DNA of 64,000 nt from Eurosta solidaginis. Taxonomy: Eukaryota; Arthropoda; Insecta; Diptera; Tephritidae. Below are positions 49,601-62,993 of this stretch, piece by piece. A model generated the notes under the pieces. That model did not search any database, had not been told where the DNA came from, and saw nothing but the letters and a program-made list of their open reading frames with translations. The translations under genes and the position numbers were made by a program. The stretch covers positions 392,971,601-393,035,600 of the forward strand of contig NC_090319.1 of assembly GCF_040869045.1 (NCBI RefSeq). Direction: 5' to 3'. Numbering within the stretch: the stretch's first letter is position 1; each line of letters starts with the position of its first letter.

Positions 49601-52600
49601 TTCGACTTTTTGTGGTTCAGTGGCACTTGCGATTCCTCTCATGTTCTGGCGTAACGTCCTTGGATGATATCGTGGGCTTGGCTACATGATTTCCTACTGT
49701 CGAATTCTTCCTCGGCCCCTTTTTTTGGGGAGTGACGAGCTTTTAAGGAAATACTCAAAATTTTATTAACATACTACTGTTGCTTCTTAGTTATATCCAA
49801 AATGGTAACATCTATCCCCAATGTATTTCGCCCGTTTTTGGCGAAAATTGTGAAAAATGAATTTCGTCAACATATAGATTGAGAAGATTATATATGAAAT
49901 ATACTACATATATATTAGGAAAATGTTTCAAATTCTACAACAACAAAAATGCTATATCACCTCAAATGTTTAAAACACGAAAATCTCAAAATGTAATTTT
50001 CAAATAAGATCCCCTTTTTGCACTACCCCCTCAATTTTTAAAATAAAGTTCATATTTGATCGGGATTGTGTTAATTATTCGTTTTGTGTAAGGGAAACGT
50101 TCTACACTAATTTCGACTTGGCTATGCACAATATTTTTTGCAAAAGTATACATTTATTTAAATATATTTATCTACGTAGCTCATCCATGTCATGGCAAGA
50201 TTGCTTTTATATTGGTCAACATCTTTACGAAATTAATAACTTCAATCATACAATTGAGTGGATGAAACAGTCCGAGGAGTTGTTAAAGAAGCAAGAAAAA
50301 ACTGACGATCCATACGTACTTGATGTGATGGAAACTATTGTGGCCTATTATCAGGGAATTGGTATGAACAAAACAGAGTTGGGCATTATATCGGATATAC
50401 TTTCTTTTAAATAAAATATTATAAAATATTATTCTTAATTCATATATGAATAAATTGGCCTTCAGTTGATTGAAATGCACTTTATTAAAAATCATAAAAA
50501 CAATTACATAGTATAACTACATTCAGATAAAACTTCCACGATTAAATTAAACCATATTTTTTTAAATAATAACCTTTTTTCAAAGCAAAAGTTTTGCCTA
50601 GCTCTGGTTGTGCTTATATACAGACATAAATGTTCAGACTATCAATATGCTTTTTAAATTTTAATTTATTTTCTTATGTCCATTTGTAGGTGATTTAGAT
50701 AATGCTTTGGAACTAGTCGATTATATCTTGAGTATTGACGCGAGCCGTGGAGAAATTGCGAACTTAAAACTTACTTTAGAACACATGATTAGGGATGGAA
50801 ATAAGACTGGACTGATGTATGAGTTGCCACCGCAAGCGGGTGATTATCATGTAAGCTTATCTAAATGGAATTTGCATCATGTATTTTTAAGTTGTTAATG
50901 TTTTATAATTTAATTTGAATAGCTCACGGAGGACTTTAAGCGTTACGAACAAGTTTGTCGTGGTGAACTGCTGCTCACTCCCGCCGAACAACGTATTTTG
51001 AAATGTCGCTTTGTGAGTAATAATGTGCCATATCGGCTGTTGCAACCTTTTAAGGTGGAGGAGATTTCGTTGGATCCTCCAATATTGCAAATTCATGGTG
51101 TCCTTTCTGAAGATGATACAAACTTAATTAAAGATTTGTCTAAAACGCGTGTGTCTCGCTCGGTAGTGCGTTCTGCTGATGGTTTTGATGATTCGGCGGT
51201 TGATTATCGCATCAGTAAGAGCGCGTGGTTTGCATACAATGAAACCAGGCAATTTGGGAAAATACAACGTTGCATGAAGGACTTGTCGCTGTTAAATATG
51301 GAAAGTGCTGAGCAATTTCAAGTGACCAACTATGGAATTGGAGGGCACTATGAGCCACATTTTGATTTTTTTATTGTAAGTTTTGCATAAAGCAACACCT
51401 AAAAATAATATTGGGAGCCAGTTCAATATAGTAGTTGATAATACTTCTCAGGAGAGGTTTAAGACTAGCCCCTTTGATGACGTTGTGTACTGTCGTTGCG
51501 CAGAAATATTTCGATGTCTTATTTCTGAATTAAATATTTTATTTTTGAGTTGTTTGTGAACAATCTGGGATCTGAATTGTTTGGGAACCGTAGTAATGGC
51601 TTTGTAACTAATTCGGGCTCTTTTCCTGATCACGTTTCTGAATTTCACTTCTTCATCATCCAGCTTCTCGGGAGCTGAGTATTGAACTCAAAAACTCCAA
51701 CATTCATACTTTATACTAGCCTTTATCCACTCAGCCATATGAATGCCCCGCTGCTCGCTTTGAAATTGGTCCCTAAGTGTTGGCTTTTTGTTGTTATTCC
51801 TTTTATTCTCCATTGTGTGGAATAATTATAGGCGCGTTCCAAGAGCTTAGTAACATTGGGTTAATAGCAGTGTTTTTATAAGCAGCACTTCCGCTGTTCA
51901 CTATTACTGGCACTGTATTTAATTAAAATTTGGGTATTATTTCAAGATTATTTCCGGTTTTTTTTTTGGTTTTATTTCAAGATTATTCAGGACCATTTTG
52001 GAAATACTTTGAAACTTTTTTGGGAATGATTTCACGAACATTTTGAGATTGTGGGACTTTTTCGGGACCATGTTGAGAACAAGGAGAGGACAATTTCGGT
52101 ATTAATTCGCAACTGTTTAGGAGTCATTTCAGGTATTTTTGGTATTATTTGTGATTTCTGGTCCACTGCTAGATGGCGCCCAGTGTACCTCGTTATCATT
52201 ATATATTATCCAACTGTTGCAACAGGAAAAAGCAGGCTACCAATGTAATGTGGAACCTATGACTCTAACAGCAACAACCATATGGTCCTTGAACTCGCGT
52301 TAGAGGACTTTGATGACAATTTGTGAAAGGTTGCACCTATTGAATGGGGCGATGCACTGTTAACACAACAACAATATTTCTGGTCTAATTTACAATTTTT
52401 AAGAATTGTTCTCGGAACTATTTCAAAATTGGTTTAGGACGTATTTCGACATCGTTTTAGAACGATGTGCGTGAAGCTCAGGAGCAATTTAGGGATTAGA
52501 ACCACACAATTTCGATTTTATTATTATAACTTCACGGACTCAATTCATGGTATTTTAATATAGTTTCATTATCTATTTTTACAAAGCATTTATATGATTA

Positions 52601-53104
52601 GTTATATAATTTCCCTTTAAATACGCTATTATTTTTAATTTAGGAAAATCAAACATACACTGAGGGCAATCGCATCGCTACAGGCATATTTTATGTAAGT
52701 ATGAAAATAACTTTAACTTCTAGATTTTCATTAATATGACTAACTCGATTGAAATCCTCTAGCTCTCTGAAGTTGAGGAGGGAGGCGGAACGGCTTTTCC
52801 CCATCTTCGTGTGCTTGTAAAACCTGAACATGGAAGCGTACTTTTCTGGTATAATTTGCATCGGTCTGGTGAGCCAGATTTTCGTACACGGCACGCTGCC
52901 TGTCCTGTTCTAAAGGGTTCTAAGTGGAGTGAGCAACTTAAGCGCAAATCAATGAATCGAGCATTTAAATAACTATTAATATTTTTTATTTTGTTATTTT
53001 TAGTTGGTAATATATGGGTGCGTGAACGCCATCAAAGCCTCGAACGACCATGTGAACTCGAACCTGATCACGAGATCTCACTTAAATATAAATACTTCCA
53101 ATAG
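28612..53104 (+). CDS. Prolyl 4-hydroxylase alpha subunit (nine exons, complete)
   Basis: An ER-lumenal 2-oxoglutarate/Fe(II) dioxygenase subunit that hydroxylates proline in collagen-type chains, normally paired with protein disulfide isomerase. Exons: 28612-28820, 42842-42996, 48850-49006, 50180-50361, 50690-50850, 50923-51375, 52644-52694, 52763-52928, 53004-53104. All are GT-AG and in phase, giving 544 residues, the usual length. An N-terminal signal peptide (WRFLIFCLFCNG) is followed by the P4Ha N-domain (GYLSNPINAYRLIKRL), the peptide-binding TPR-like region (DCFYIGQHLYE) and the catalytic domain. Iron ligands are His434 and Asp436 (HYEPHFDFF) and His500 (RTRHAACP); the 2-oxoglutarate lysine is Lys510 (GSKW). 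Spacing matches the human enzyme closely (H412, D414, H483, K493). The start ATG opens the signal peptide. AATAAA lies at 53339. Intron 1 is 14,021 bp and repeat-filled. Confidence 0.95.
29639..30366 (+). repeat. Solo LTR related to the gypsy element
   Basis: The end agcaaattcgtaaca, the block agtataaaaggcgacagatg and the block aggccatttttccattattc match the LTRs at 22.8 and 25.9 kb. The start is diverged (tatcacagatattagcat). ATAT flanks both ends (29635-29638 and 30367-30370), a 4-bp duplication. No internal sequence follows, so it arose by LTR-LTR recombination. It is about 728 bp, longer than the 608-bp relatives, with extra sequence around 29720-29830 and 29860-29960. Confidence 0.75.
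30887..31210. repeat. Inverted pair of tRNA-derived SINE copies
   Basis: 30887-30990 is a partial copy on the - strand; its A-box region appears as ctaaccatttagcta. 31003-31210 is a copy on the + strand. The two share a roughly 68-bp inverted match: tgcctaaagcg, then actgatgatgaaggcttagc, then aaatggatctat and gcgcagctatggcag. The + copy ends with cgaatcgaaccttgaat, a B-box-like stretch. It is the same family as 13559-13800. Confidence 0.6.
31215..33520. other. Intronic DNA, no gene seen
   Basis: A/T-rich intron sequence with short (atgtatgta)-type simple repeats. The ORFs on either strand are short and have no family features. Confidence 0.4.
33521..34985. repeat. 1.45-kb imperfect AAATA (TAAAA) satellite array
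   Basis: About 1450 bp of pentanucleotide repeat, mainly aaataaaataaaata, with scattered single-base variants (gtaaa, ctaaa, tataa, caata). It lies in the hydroxylase intron. It grades into purine-only sequence (gaaaagaaaggaaaggaaag) up to about 35060. The very long poly-Phe/Leu/Tyr reading frames on the - strand are an artefact of the repeat. Confidence 0.9.
35110..35740 (-). mobile_element. Old RTE-type LINE 3' remnant
   Basis: The phrases accaagggaggtcaagtctt, cgatagaaatgctttcttgg, tcggagaatttttctttc and attcagtccagagtagcac match, with divergence, the order found in the better preserved RTE copy at 45203-45972. No frame is open. Oriented with the 3' end at the low coordinate. Confidence 0.6.
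35740..36378. other. Intronic DNA, no gene seen
   Basis: A/T-rich sequence between the RTE remnant and the hAT element. No repeats or coding features recognised. Confidence 0.35.
36387..36977. mobile_element. Non-autonomous hAT transposon with 8-bp target duplication
   Basis: The ends are CAGGGATGC (left) and GCATGCCTG (right), reverse complements with one mismatch. ATATATTT lies directly outside both ends (36379-36386 and 36978-36985). An 8-bp duplication with CAG-starting termini is diagnostic of hAT. Subterminal regions are rich in AACGTTAA and TTTCGTT(A/T) motifs, possible transposase-binding repeats. The 591-bp body has no transposase. Confidence 0.85.
37390..37738 (-). mobile_element. 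LINE C, 3' part (split by LINE B)
   Basis: The - strand reads TTVNKATGV and onward through the region after the reverse transcriptase (PYLTK-type, LEYG-type). It continues the fragment at 40800-42620: removing 37739-40799 joins FNLH to MTTVNKATG in frame. Confidence 0.75.
37739..40799 (+). mobile_element. LINE B: 5'-truncated Jockey/CR1-type LINE inserted in LINE C
   Basis: Starts inside the endonuclease (GGCVLTAVDASHL) and continues with SYLPPQSDL and VVLGDFNLPCV (37850-38137). A linker (38128-38958) ends SGPDSIPSVV. Reverse transcriptase follows (39232-40029: VIYTEFSKAFDKV, SGVPQGSHLGPLLF, LMYADDVKLF), then the C-terminus (40122-40352). Stops and frameshifts (e.g. at 38956, near 39076 and 40029) inactivate it. 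The 3' UTR (40420-40570) carries repeated AGCTC...GAGCA hairpins. It ends in an (AAAT)n tail at about 40781-40799. The target appears as CATATG split with an ATA overlap. Confidence 0.85.
40800..42620 (-). mobile_element. LINE C, 5' part (host of LINE B and of a hairpin element)
   Basis: From high to low coordinates it holds an endonuclease tail and linker (42620-42210), then LKYSILRHKYFELNKKC (about 42205), DLMPTCFLKKR, the reverse transcriptase (41803-41282; CTDLCKAFDIVSH, SGVPQGSHLGPI), YVDDVKIL (about 41225) and LGVTM-type HMGVTMDAKLSFNLH at 40810-40860. The frame is continuous across the hairpin insertion once that is removed (ESCVI-NNFCPVS). The 3' half lies at 37390-37738. Confidence 0.8.
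40896..41061 (+). mobile_element. 166-bp hairpin retroelement with 13-bp target duplication
   Basis: It is flanked by AATTACGTAGGAT (40883-40895) and AATTACGCAGGAT (41062-41074), a 13-bp duplication with one change. The duplicated target is LINE C coding sequence that is otherwise continuous. A perfect 46-bp inverted repeat (40893-40938 with 40974-41019) encloses a 35-nt loop. The last 20 bases are A-rich (AACAAAACAAAATAAGTA), as expected for RNA-mediated insertion in the + orientation. The loop holds TTGATAA, a GGC/GCC mini-stem, GAAAC and GTC in the order seen in hammerhead ribozymes, but with deviations. It has no coding capacity. It could be a SINE-like or retrozyme-like element. Confidence 0.7.
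43113..44643 (-). mobile_element. Penelope-like element, truncated, with terminal inverted repeats
   Basis: Reverse transcriptase (44397-43723) reads LQGLPMGSPTSPIIADILME, then KYVDDIFAIV and GKLPYLDSF, typical of Penelope-like elements. Beyond a stop and frameshift, at about 43686-43560, comes a GIY-YIG endonuclease remnant (VVYKIPCKGND, KIYAGTTKPKLKTRLSQHK). Terminal inverted repeats of about 50 bp bound it: 43113-43165 (starts gttaagctggctcgagg) and 44590-44643 (ends cctcgagccagcttagc), both including aaaacacaagaagttcttgt. The N-terminal half of the RT is absent. It lies in intron 2 of the hydroxylase gene. Confidence 0.85.
43171..43200 (-). other. Hammerhead-like motif at the Penelope-like 3' end
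   Basis: On the element strand the order is CTGAGGA, one C, a 7-bp stem GATTACC-GAA-GGTAATC, then GAAA. The first and last boxes fit CUGANGA and GAAA of hammerhead ribozymes, which are known in Penelope-like elements. The extra C between box and stem departs from the consensus, so activity is doubtful. Confidence 0.3.
44753..45180. repeat. Foldback element with about 54-bp arms, enclosing a SINE fragment
   Basis: The left arm 44753-44806 (starts tatggagcaaagtagg) and right arm 45127-45180 (ends tactttgctccat) are near-perfect reverse complements. Inside, about 44940-45085 matches the body of the tRNA-derived SINE at 16930-17325 (cctaagcggggtcgcccctc). A related arm-like segment (tacaataattattttctgtg, then gtttcacgtag) occurs near 48650-48700, so the family is repeated. 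Confidence 0.65.
45203..45972 (-). mobile_element. RTE-type LINE, 5'-truncated 3' end
   Basis: The - strand encodes the C-terminus (KMGLMVNEDKTKYLLSSSKE, YKSLIVPVLLYGAEAWT, VFERKVLRKIYGPLRVGDGE, SRGRGRPPLL). It ends in a (TAAG)n tail (45203-45217). The frame breaks at a stop near 45338. The same family, better preserved upstream, is at 57791-62469. The 5' end at about 45972 is abrupt, as in truncated retroinsertions. Confidence 0.85.
45973..46537. other. Intronic DNA, no gene seen
   Basis: Two overlapping ORFs of 75-83 codons (46058-46488) have no recognisable family. The sequence is less A/T-rich than its surroundings. No firm annotation. Confidence 0.3.
46538..48427 (+). repeat. GTCC-bearing interspersed repeat, copy C
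   Basis: It begins TTTTTATACTCACCTGAG and ends CCTTCCTTACTTGTTT. Internal order is as in copy A: the GTCCGTC tract at 46685-46725, GGGCGTGGC modules, then an array of about five units about 110 bp long from 47800 to 48300. It lies in intron 2 of the hydroxylase gene. Confidence 0.7.
49013..49261 (+). other. Unassigned 82-codon ORF in intron 3
   Basis: Lies just after the exon 3 donor. It reads SEILTQDNIDRLKYNPEKF, then GVVEHIPKNENLQPMWSCV. The composition looks protein-like, but I recognise no family. Its right edge abuts an R1-like LINE fragment on the other strand, so it may be transposon-derived. Confidence 0.25.
49225..49645 (-). mobile_element. R1/LOA-type LINE ORF1 remnant
   Basis: The - strand reads RPEAIIISKAGDATYADILR, then after a frameshift KTIRRTAKEDLLLQIKRS, then SQTVTLQPRHLVEINT. 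These are the conserved landmarks of the ORF1 (gag-like) protein of R1-group LINEs: pEA/ALLIK, TYAdiLrkvr, rrTrkgdlLL and an esVtLeIrDldE-like block. A lysine-rich stretch precedes it. No ORF2 is attached. Confidence 0.65.
49650..50179. other. Remainder of hydroxylase intron 3
   Basis: A/T-rich; no repeats or genes recognised. Confidence 0.4.
51376..52643 (+). other. Hydroxylase intron 6
   Basis: A 1268-bp intron between HYEPHFDFFI and ENQTYTEGNRIATG. Around 51900-52150 and 52380-52500 the phrases ttatttcaagattatttccgg, attatttcaagattattcagg and gaccattttggaaatac repeat imperfectly, suggesting an old tandem array with units of roughly 30 bp. No gene. Confidence 0.5.
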
Positions 53105-55369
53105 GCTAACGAAGTACAAAACATCGACATGGGAATATAAACAGTCTTGGAATGAAGAAGATATCTAATTAAGAGCATCTATTTTTGAGCTGACTATTTA
53201 TTAAGTAAGTTATTTCAAAATGTATTACGGATATCCATTTAAACGTTTAAATTAACGAAAGGTTTAAATTTAAAGCGTTGCGCCATCTTTATGGTTGATG
53301 TATGTATGTAAATAGGAAACGATATGTCAAAAGTGAAGAATAAAAATTTATACTCATCAAAACACTATAAAAATTTGTGAATGAAATTTGTTTTTAATTT
53401 TTGAAGTGATTGTTGTGTTGCTTTCCGTGATCGCTTAGGTTTCATGTTTAAATTTTCGGTTAAATTCACCCAAATTGTATAAACTAATTATCATACAAGT
53501 TTGGATAATTGTTTTACGAGCTTGTAAACTTTGACGCTTAAACACTAACCGAGGCATATAAGCATTATATTTCCAAAAATAATTCAAAAGCGTTTTCCGA
53601 GCTAAATTTTTGGAAATGGTAATGTTGATATGTTAATGATAATTATTTTATACTCGTGCAAGATATCATAACGTGCTAAAAAAAATCATGCATCAAATGC
53701 AAAACTCTAATGTTTCATTAAACGATATTTAAACCTATGAATTTCTGTTAAAATTGTATTTAATGACCTATTTTTAGTTAATTTAAATCATTTTTTTTTT
53801 TTCATTTCTGCTACTAAGCTGCTAAGGTACAAACTGCTAGTTGTTGCGAATTCTAGTACGATATATTCGATTCTGTTACGAAAATAAAGTTTTCAAACTA
53901 TTTGTAGCAAGAATCTTAGCATACAAAAATTGGAGGGCTTAGCTTTAGTGTCAAGAAAATGTTACACCTTTTAAATACTTAAGTATGTCGTGATAGCAAA
54001 TCCACCACATTTTTCCCAAAACATCACAAATTTAGTATTTTACTAAAAAAATGATGGTGAGGGTAAAATTTTAAAATCTTATAGCGTTTTCTTTTCTGGC
54101 AAAAGTGTTACGCTTTTTGTACGCCGCGCAAGGGTTGTATATATATTTTGTTCTATTCTAAAAAGCAGGTTAAGCCTTAACGGGGTATTTTGTTCTTTTG
54201 TGAAAATTGTTGCCTACTCGCAACGCAAAAGCATTACACTTTTACCCTGCATAAAATGGCGGTGTGGCAATGCAACTCTACTAAACCAGCTGATCGTGGC
54301 AATTTATTTTCGTAACTGCACAAATTTTTAGCGAAGAAAATTGAAATGAAGGAAATAATTGCTAATGAATGTTTATTATCATTGACAACGCGTTTTGAGA
54401 ATCAGATAATACACAGGGTAGCCATTTATGTTCTTTGCATGCTCTATAAATGTTGAACATTTTCTGGGGTAGTAGTAACTCTATTAAGGCTTTACCATTT
54501 ACTTAGGCCGCAATTTATTTCAGAAAAGAAAACGCTATTAAATACAAAGTGCAAATAAAGGCGGACTCATCCGTTCTAAACTAAAAGTATGTATGAGTGT
54601 TCAGGAAAATATGCATTCTCTGAATTCTTCTGAATTGAATGTTTTATCGCCATCTGTTCCGTAATATGGCGATGAGTTGTCTATCATTAGAAGTTGTCTG
54701 TCGATAAGAAGTCGATAACATTTCGATATCGAATAGATAGCTCTTTATAACGAGCCGATAAACGAAAGAAAACTCTTCGATAACATATCGATAATAGTTT
54801 GGCAGCAAATCGAAAACAATTCGATACAAAATCTACAAGTTTTTGATAACATAACAAATCGATAAATAATTGATAACGTTTCGATAGTAAGTCGAAAACT
54901 CTTCGGTAAAAATGACAAATCGATAGCTTCTCTATACCTCGTTGAAAACATACATTGACAAACCGATAACTTGTCGATAGCAAACCGTTAACACCCCGAC
55001 ATCAAATTGAGAATAGGCCCTGCCTTAGCTTAACTTGCGATCTGATTTCGTATTTACATTGTTCCCACATTAGGCTACAGTGTAGTGACGATACTGACGC
55101 TTACATTCTATATTCCCTCATACAGCATATCAACCCCTCACACCACGAAAACACTTACCCAAAGTTTACATTCTGTTTTCCGCTTACGCTTGCACTTACC
55201 TACCGCTTACATTGTACTCGTATTTGTATGTTGTATATTCTAATGATCAAAACATCTAGTATGGCTATTCAGCATTTATTTCCGTATAAATTTTAAACGT
55301 AAAACATCAGCTGTTCACTACTCACGCATCCACATTTCTAAAATAATGTTTTTATATATATACATATAT
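53105..55369. other. Intergenic region between convergent hydroxylase loci
   Basis: Contains the 3' UTR of the + strand gene (AATAAA at 53339-53344), A/T-rich sequence without genes, the CGATA array (54698-54980) and the presumed 3' end of the - strand copy (AATAAA on the - strand at 55275-55280). Confidence 0.55.
54698..54980 (+). promoter_or_regulatory. Array of 12 same-strand CGATA motifs
   Basis: Twelve CGATA pentamers, all on the + strand, occur in about 280 bp. One is a full TATCGATA palindrome near 54787. Variants such as tcgaaaac and ttgataac fill the gaps at roughly 20-30 bp spacing, so it is a decayed tandem repeat. In Drosophila, BEAF-32 binds clustered CGATA and DREF binds TATCGATA, both at domain borders and promoters. 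The location midway between two convergent genes makes an insulator role possible but unproven. Confidence 0.4.
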
Positions 55370-57790
55370 TCATACAAAATACTTGGCCACGGGCTCCGAT
55401 TTGTAGTTGTCACGTATCAAACCACAAGGCCATACGAGCTCTTGGTAACCCAAATGTACCCATACATCGCATACTGTAAAATACATAAAAATATAGAATG
55501 ATAAGAAAATACTTTCGTATGTACATACATATATATATAGCAAAATAAATATTACATCGCTTGGTTCCTACAACAACTGGACAACCGGCATGGAGACTAC
55601 GGTAATCTCGATCTAGAGATCTATGCAAATTATGCCACATGCACCTTTCACAGGTTTGGAGTACACATTTAGAAGAGGGAAAACTGTATTACCGCCTTGT
55701 TGTACATCCGAAATCTAATTATTATTTTTGCACTTTAATTCGAGTATGACAAAAATACCAAATTACGAAAACTTACATAAAATAAATGAGTTGCTATATG
55801 ATCACCTATGAATCCTGCATAATTCTAGAAATAAAATATAATAGCTATCAATACCATTTTGATCTTAAGTAAGTATGTACATATGTATGTATTACAAGCC
55901 AACTTACTTCGAGTTTAATGTAGTCGTGATGAGGGTCATACTGTCCACCAATGCCATAATTGGCTACCTGCATCATTTCTGAGCTCCTTAAATCATATCC
56001 AGTTATGGTATTCACTGTGCGGTATATATATTTCACCGTAGAGCTGTTAACCTCTAGCCATGTTTGTTGACTGACGCGTATATCCCGAACCTTTCTCATA
56101 GGACCATTACCGACTTCTGACGATGCATATATAAATAGGATTCTTCGAGTATATTTAACATTTGTTTCTCGCTTAGCAGTCCATAATACATGACAATTTC
56201 GGGGTCAGCGAGCAAACGCTCTCTCTTTAATGGTGCCAGTATGAAAAGGGGATGGTTGAGTGTATCCAAGGTGCTTAGGAGTTTGTGGAAATCTTTTTGT
56301 TGCAACTGTTTGCCCTGACATAACCGCGTATAGTTTGCGAACCACGTCCTATTTTGCAGGGCTGTCAAACTGTCCGGATCTGCATCATTTTGTGGTTTTT
56401 TCATGCTCATATAAGTTTCCATATCTTTAAATGCGTGTTCTGTATTTAATTCAAGTATTCGTTGAATATAAGAAATCGCCTCTTCGCGTTTACCCAATTT
56501 ATATTTAGCGAGTGCCAAATATTCTAAGGCATCAATCAACCTTTTTTACTCAGCATTACTTTTTTTGGTTGCAAGCGTCGCATTTGTCGACTTCAAAGTT
56601 GAATCATCGACAGTTGATAAAATGCTCTTCGCATCTTTTGCATCCACGGAATTCCGATCACTACCTTCATCAAATATTTCGTCATCTTCGCCACTAGCTC
56701 TATCTTTGAATATTTGTTTGCCTTTTTTGTTGTCGTGGTGTTTATTGCCCTTATCAACATCGTTATATTCAATTTTAGCTGGTTCGTCCATCATTATTTC
56801 TAATCCACTTTCTGCGATGTTTGCGTTTTCGCTTGTCTTCAAATATTTCAATGTTAATTCAAACCAGCTTATGGCTAAAAGATATGTATTCCCTGGCTTG
56901 AAATAGATTAACTCCGATTTCGAAACAATCGCCAGGTGAGAGTTTAGTTCTGCAAAAATATGAATTTTTTCTGGAATTATGTTATCTTGATATAAAGATT
57001 AATGGCAAATTTTAAATCCAGGTACCCTGGTTGTCGTAAGCGTACTAATATACATACGTACAATCTATTCACTCCGTATGTAAAATACTTACCCATAATT
57101 TAAATCATTAATATCTCCGTTAGCCAATTCAATTGAGCTCAAATTATATATGGTCTGAATTCGTCCCCAACCCTTCGCTGCACCCTGCAATTCTTTGTTG
57201 TCTGGTAAATGCATCTGACTTTCCAGGTTTGTTATATTTGATTTAAGTGCTATAGAAATTTAGTTAAATATGAAGTGATTATTAGTATTTTTTTATTTGC
57301 ATACTTTTATTGGGACAACTTATCAGAATTTTATCTATAGATTTGTTAACAACATTTTCTAGACCAATATCGGACTTCGGCTGGTTTGTCAGGAATCCTT
57401 GTAATCAAGTTTATGCGGAATCATTACAAAAACATATTTAATTTTCTTATTTTATTTGGGACCATTTTCAAAGCCTTCTTAGTATAATGCTTTTCTGGAA
57501 AGACCACTCTCCGAAATATTAGGAGAACGGAGAGATATCCTTCCACATTACTAAAATGGGAAAATTCAAATCACTTTTGTGTTTGAAATAGCAAAGAATA
57601 CTTAAAGGTAAAAACGGATTAATAGAATATGTCGAAGTTTAAATATCGAGAAGATTTATGTAGTTTAACTTTGAAATTTTAATGCGGCAATACTGATTAA
57701 TTTTAAAACTGCCGGTTAGAGAGCTAGACTATTTTTGTAGTCTCACAAAAACGCGCATCAGTAATTTTAACTGTGCAGTTAACTGACAAC

Positions 57791-62469
<4,679 letters not shown>

Positions 62470-62993
62470 GTAAGTTAACTGACAACATCTCATGATAGTC
62501 CAAGCCATCTTCCACTTTATCCGTTCCCAATGGCATCTGTCTGTGGAAACACCTCACTGGAAAGGGAATCTTCAATGCTTTTGCTAACTCACTATGCAAT
62601 TGTGTGCGGTTCTTTATATATTCCGTTATTTGTACCCAGTCGTCTACGCTTCTTTTGATCAATTTAAAGGCATTTATTGGATTACTTAAATAGGCTTCGG
62701 GGTCTTCAAGAGCTGTTGCATGATCCTCCTTCACTTTTGCTATAAAACTGCAATTAAAGAAGAGTTTCGAAAGTAAAATATTTAGCTTAGTCTTGAGATT
62801 TTGGTATACAAACTTGCTAAAGACAGCAAAATCCTAGCTCTGAGCAACAGTAAAGTTCTGAAACCATTGAAATAGCAAGCATTTGAATTTTATCGATTGA
62901 TGAGAAATACTCCGGTTTGGTGTTTAAGATTTGCAAAACAACGATAAAGAAAATAAAGAAGTTCCAAAAGACTGACGGCATTGTCATCGCCAT

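Noticed and set aside
54644..54983. Overlapping - strand ORFs with repeated LLSICYRR-like text
   Set aside because: They are shadows of the CGATA tandem array; no start context and no family similarity.
62581..62590. Alternative donor CATA|GTGAGT for hydroxylase exon 2
   Set aside because: It leaves one extra base and would put the next exon (HLNPNITNLESQ) out of frame; kept only as a possible alternative site.
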